From: a virus
Direction: 5' to 3' (one strand)
IMG/VR virus record: IMGVR_UViG_3300020214_000002
Coordinates: 1 to 34,087 of that record
Length of the DNA: 34,087 nucleotides
Part shown: in pieces, positions 31,771 through 34,087 of the stretch
Numbering within the stretch: position 1 is the first letter of the stretch
How the letters are laid out: every line of letters starts with the position of its first letter
Position numbers and translations under genes: made by a program
The notes under the pieces: generated by a model
The model's input: only the letters and a program-made list of their open reading frames with translations
What the model was told of the DNA's origin: nothing
Database searches by the model: none

Positions 31771-34087
31771 TTATGCAAACACTGTATTAGCACCACCGTA
31801 CCAAGTGCCACCTGCGTATAAGAAAGTCGCTATATCCACTCTACTTGCTAGAGTACTCCAACTAGGTTCTGTACCACCTGCCCACTTAATAGTAGAACCC
31901 CAAGCTCTTGTACGTCCACCAGTACCATCTTGTATCATGATAAGTACATAACTTGCGCCATCTATTGGATTGCTAAAGCTTATTGTAGTGTTTGCAGTAA
32001 GTGTGGTTTGTTGTACGTTACCATTGTTAAAGTCTATAGTAATACTAGTACTTGAGTTACCTGCATCATAGAATTCACTAGCTACCTGACCACCAGTAAC
32101 TATATTCTTAACCGCAGCAATACCACCACTAGATTTAAGAGCTCCAGTAGTTGAGCTAGTGCTATCTGTTGTGTTAGTAGTAGCAAGAGTACTTGTTGTA
32201 GATACTGCAGTACCACTATCTGTAATACTAGAATCTGCAGCTGTAGTAGAAGCGGACCATTTCATTATGGTATTTGTGGTACCAGATCCTGAAATACCTC
32301 CACCGCCGCTTGCCGTTGCCCAGCTTAGTGTGCCAGAACCATCGGTGCTTAGTACTTGACCATTTGTACCATCTGCACTTGGAAGAGTCCAAGTAACATC
32401 CGCAGTAATACTATCTGCAGCCTTAAAGGCTACAAAGTTAGTACCATTTGCTGCTAGTTCTGTGAATTGTATTCTACCACCTTGACCAGCACTAGTTCCA
32501 ATTGGGCCAAGAGTTAGGGTACCCGACATCGTATCTCCAGCCTTATTAACCGGAGTATAACCTAATGCTGCTTGTTTTCCGTTGAAAGTGTTCCAGTCTG
32601 TTGAACTTAAGTAGCCATCTGTAGTTGTATTTGCCTGTGTTATTGTTATGTTAGGTGTACTACCACCACTAGAAGCTAAAGGTGCGCTTGCTGTTACACT
32701 TGTAACCGTACCTCCGCCACCTCCTGAAGACCAGCTGAGTACACCAGAACCATTGGTGCTAAGTACCTGTCCTGATGTTCCGTCAGCATCGGGAAGAGTC
32801 CAAGTTACGCTAGACACAATACTGTCAGCAGCTCTAAATGCTACATAGTTAGTACCATTGGCTGCTAGTTCAGTTAGTTTTACAATGCCTCCGTCACCTG
32901 CACTTGTGCCAACTGGACCAAGTGTCAAGGCACCACTCATAGTGTCACCAGCTTTATTAACTGGAGTATAGCCTAATGCTGCTTGTTTACTATCAAAAGC
33001 AGCCCAGTCTGTAGAGCTTAAATAGCCACTTGCAAGTGCAGTTGCTGCACCCATACTAATAACACCGGTAGAGTTGTCATATGCTACTGGAGAGGTGGCT
33101 GATAAGGCAAGTCTTGCGCGAGTATCTGTATAATATAAGTTGGTATTTTCTGTGACAGCTAGAGTGTCAAGTGTTTGGAAGCTCTTGTCTCCGCGCCAGT
33201 ATTGAGATGTAGTACCTGCCGTAATTGCTGGCTCTTTGGAGTTGAATGTTGACCAATCTGTACTAGATAAGTAACCACTTGTACTCACAGTTGCCTGAGC
33301 AATTGACAAAGTTCTGTTTGTACTTAGGTCTCCACCACCGCTTAGAGGGCTAGTAGTTGAGATGGTAGTTGTGCTATTAGCAGGAGTAAAGCCTAGAGCA
33401 TTCTGCTTAGCGTTAAATGTTGACCAGTCTGTTGAACTTAAAAAGCCATCTACTAAACTAGTTGCTTGTGGCATCGCCAGTGTAAATGAACTACCACTAG
33501 CTCCACCTGTAAGAGGACTTGTAGTGTTAATAGTAACGCTACTTATTTTACTGTTAAAGGTAGACCAATCTGTACTAGATAAGTAACCATCCGACCCTGC
33601 ACTAGCTTGAGATATGCTTAGTGTTCTGTCTGCTGACAGATCACCTCCTCCGCTAAGTGGAGCAGATGTGTTTATAGCACGTGAGTTGGCTAAGAGAGTA
33701 CCGCTAATAGGTAAGGTAACATTCGTAGTACCACTAGTTGTAAATGTAAGATTATTACTTCCATACGTGAGGGTGCCTGCATTGTTAACTCCTGTACCAC
33801 CATTTGTAGATGGAAGTAAGAAACCACTTGCTAGGTCGCTTGTAGCTATGCTAGAAGCGAGGTTTAGCTTACTATAAGCAATTGCTGCAGTTGTTGATAT
33901 ATCTGCATTTACGATGCTATTACTTAAAGCTAGCTTGCTATAAGCAATGGCTGCTGAAGCATTTACTTGAGTATTAGTTATGCCACCTGACTTAACATAA
34001 AGCTGATTGCTTCCATTGGTTGCTATAGTACTATCGTCATAGTTAACGTTTATTGTATTACCAAGCAAGCTTAGACCATCACCTACA
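31771..34087 (-). CDS. Giant tail fibre, C-terminal 729 codons (split by the contig ends)
   Basis: This is the continuation of the gene that starts at 2088. The Met codon at 34068 is internal: it sits in the duplicated end and is in phase with the upstream half. Five more D-G-Y/F-L-S-S-T-D-W units are present, giving nine in the protein. A 411-bp module, containing GYTPVNKAGDTMSG and TELAANGTN, is tandemly duplicated at about 32290-33000. The last ~110 residues (SITIDFNNGN, TISFSNP, then a short aromatic tip, FLYAGGTWYGG) look like the conserved distal module of many phage fibres. The next gene begins 11 nt downstream. The likely role is receptor recognition. Confidence 0.88.
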   Translation of the reverse strand, partial: VGDGLSLLGNTINVNYDDSTIATNGSNQLYVKSGGITNTQVNASAAIAYSKLALSNSIVNADISTTAAIAYSKLNLASSIATSDLASGFLLPSTNGGTGVNNAGTLTYGSNNLTFTTSGTTNVTLPISGTLLANSRAINTSAPLSGGGDLSADRTLSISQASAGSDGYLSSTDWSTFNSKISSVTINTTSPLTGGASGSSFTLAMPQATSLVDGFLSSTDWSTFNAKQNALGFTPANSTTTISTTSPLSGGGDLSTNRTLSIAQATVSTSGYLSSTDWSTFNSKEPAITAGTTSQYWRGDKSFQTLDTLAVTENTNLYYTDTRARLALSATSPVAYDNSTGVISMGAATALASGYLSSTDWAAFDSKQAALGYTPVNKAGDTMSGALTLGPVGTSAGDGGIVKLTELAANGTNYVAFRAADSIVSSVTWTLPDADGTSGQVLSTNGSGVLSWSSGGGGGTVTSVTASAPLASSGGSTPNITITQANTTTDGYLSSTDWNTFNGKQAALGYTPVNKAGDTMSGTLTLGPIGTSAGQGGRIQFTELAANGTNFVAFKAADSITADVTWTLPSADGTNGQVLSTDGSGTLSWATASGGGGISGSGTTNTIMKWSASTTAADSSITDSGTAVSTTSTLATTNTTDSTSSTTGALKSSGGIAAVKNIVTGGQVASEFYDAGNSSTSITIDFNNGNVQQTTLTANTTISFSNPIDGASYVLIMIQDGTGGRTRAWGSTIKWAGGTEPSWSTLASRVDIATFLYAGGTWYGGANTVFA
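32290..33000 (-). repeat. Tandem 411-bp module duplication inside the fibre gene
   Basis: Equivalent positions in two neighbouring modules (the GGAGTATA of the GYTPVN segment at 32552 and 32963) lie exactly 411 bp, or 137 codons, apart. Both copies encode the same order: PVNKAGDTMSG, LTLGP(V/I)GTSAG, TELAANGTN, a W-T-L-P segment, GQVLST and a Gly-rich linker. The copies have diverged at many third positions and at some residues. A third, shorter relative of the GYTPVN segment lies near 707-750. In-frame tandem duplication lengthens a fibre without breaking it. Confidence 0.8.
33961..34087. repeat. Terminal direct repeat, right copy (circular closure)
   Basis: This is the second copy of the 127-base terminal overlap, identical to 1-127. 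When the sequence is closed into a circle one copy should be removed. Confidence 0.93.

Noticed and set aside
34066-34068. ATG at 34068 as the start of a 765-residue fibre
   Set aside because: It is in phase with the long open frame at 1-2088 in the duplicated end and has no ribosome site; the true start is at 2088.
1-34087. CRISPR arrays, tRNA genes, insertion sequences or a diversity-generating retroelement
   Set aside because: I saw no regularly spaced repeats, cloverleaf-like genes, transposase or reverse transcriptase. The fibre repeats are coding modules rather than template/variable repeat pairs.

Overview
The window is one complete circular genome of a tailed bacteriophage. The first and last 127 bases are identical, so the unique genome is 33,960 bp and the contig was cut inside a tail-fibre gene. 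A terminase ATPase/nuclease, portal, scaffold, major capsid protein, head-tail adaptor, tail-nozzle protein, three large internal-type virion proteins and several fibres are present. Tape measure, sheath and tail-tube genes are absent, which indicates a short-tailed (podovirus-like) virion. Strong AGGAG ribosome sites and dense 1-17 nt gene overlaps fit a bacterial virus. The host cannot be named from the sequence.

Layout, following the leftward (minus) direction that almost all genes share. (1) A switch region at about 14073-14288 holds an 88-bp element of nested and interleaved inverted repeats with five GATC sites. (2) Leftward from it lie small, probably early genes (14072 to 9772): a possible regulator with an acidic tail, an HNH nuclease, a sigma-region-4-like HTH protein, an HNH/AP2-like protein, a possible small terminase, two paralogous mini-proteins with a HEAT-like motif, a NUMOD/HNH homing-type nuclease and a GNAT acetyltransferase. 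(3) The packaging and head genes run from 9745 to 2099: large terminase, three small overlapping ORFs, portal, a two-helix membrane protein, a leader with three tiny ORFs, scaffold, capsid and three small virion proteins. (4) A 1,425-codon fibre runs from 2088 through the contig junction to 31771. (5) The tail and internal genes continue to 14965: a beta-propeller protein, a tail-collar fibre, a lysis-like small-gene cluster, the adaptor, two fibre-like proteins, the nozzle and three internal-type proteins. (6) A 0.7-kb rightward island (14289-14968) holds a membrane protein, a KTSC-domain protein and a 34-residue cysteine-rich membrane peptide.

The gene set is striking for what is missing. 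Although the genome is closed, I see no DNA polymerase, primase, helicase, integrase, RNA polymerase, recognisable endolysin or tRNA. Replication must depend heavily on the host or on one of the unrecognised small genes. The best candidates for something undescribed are the structured switch element at 14097-14184, the adjacent rightward mini-gene island, the hairpin and 21-bp-phased repeats over the terminase start, and the tiny-ORF leader ahead of the scaffold and capsid genes.
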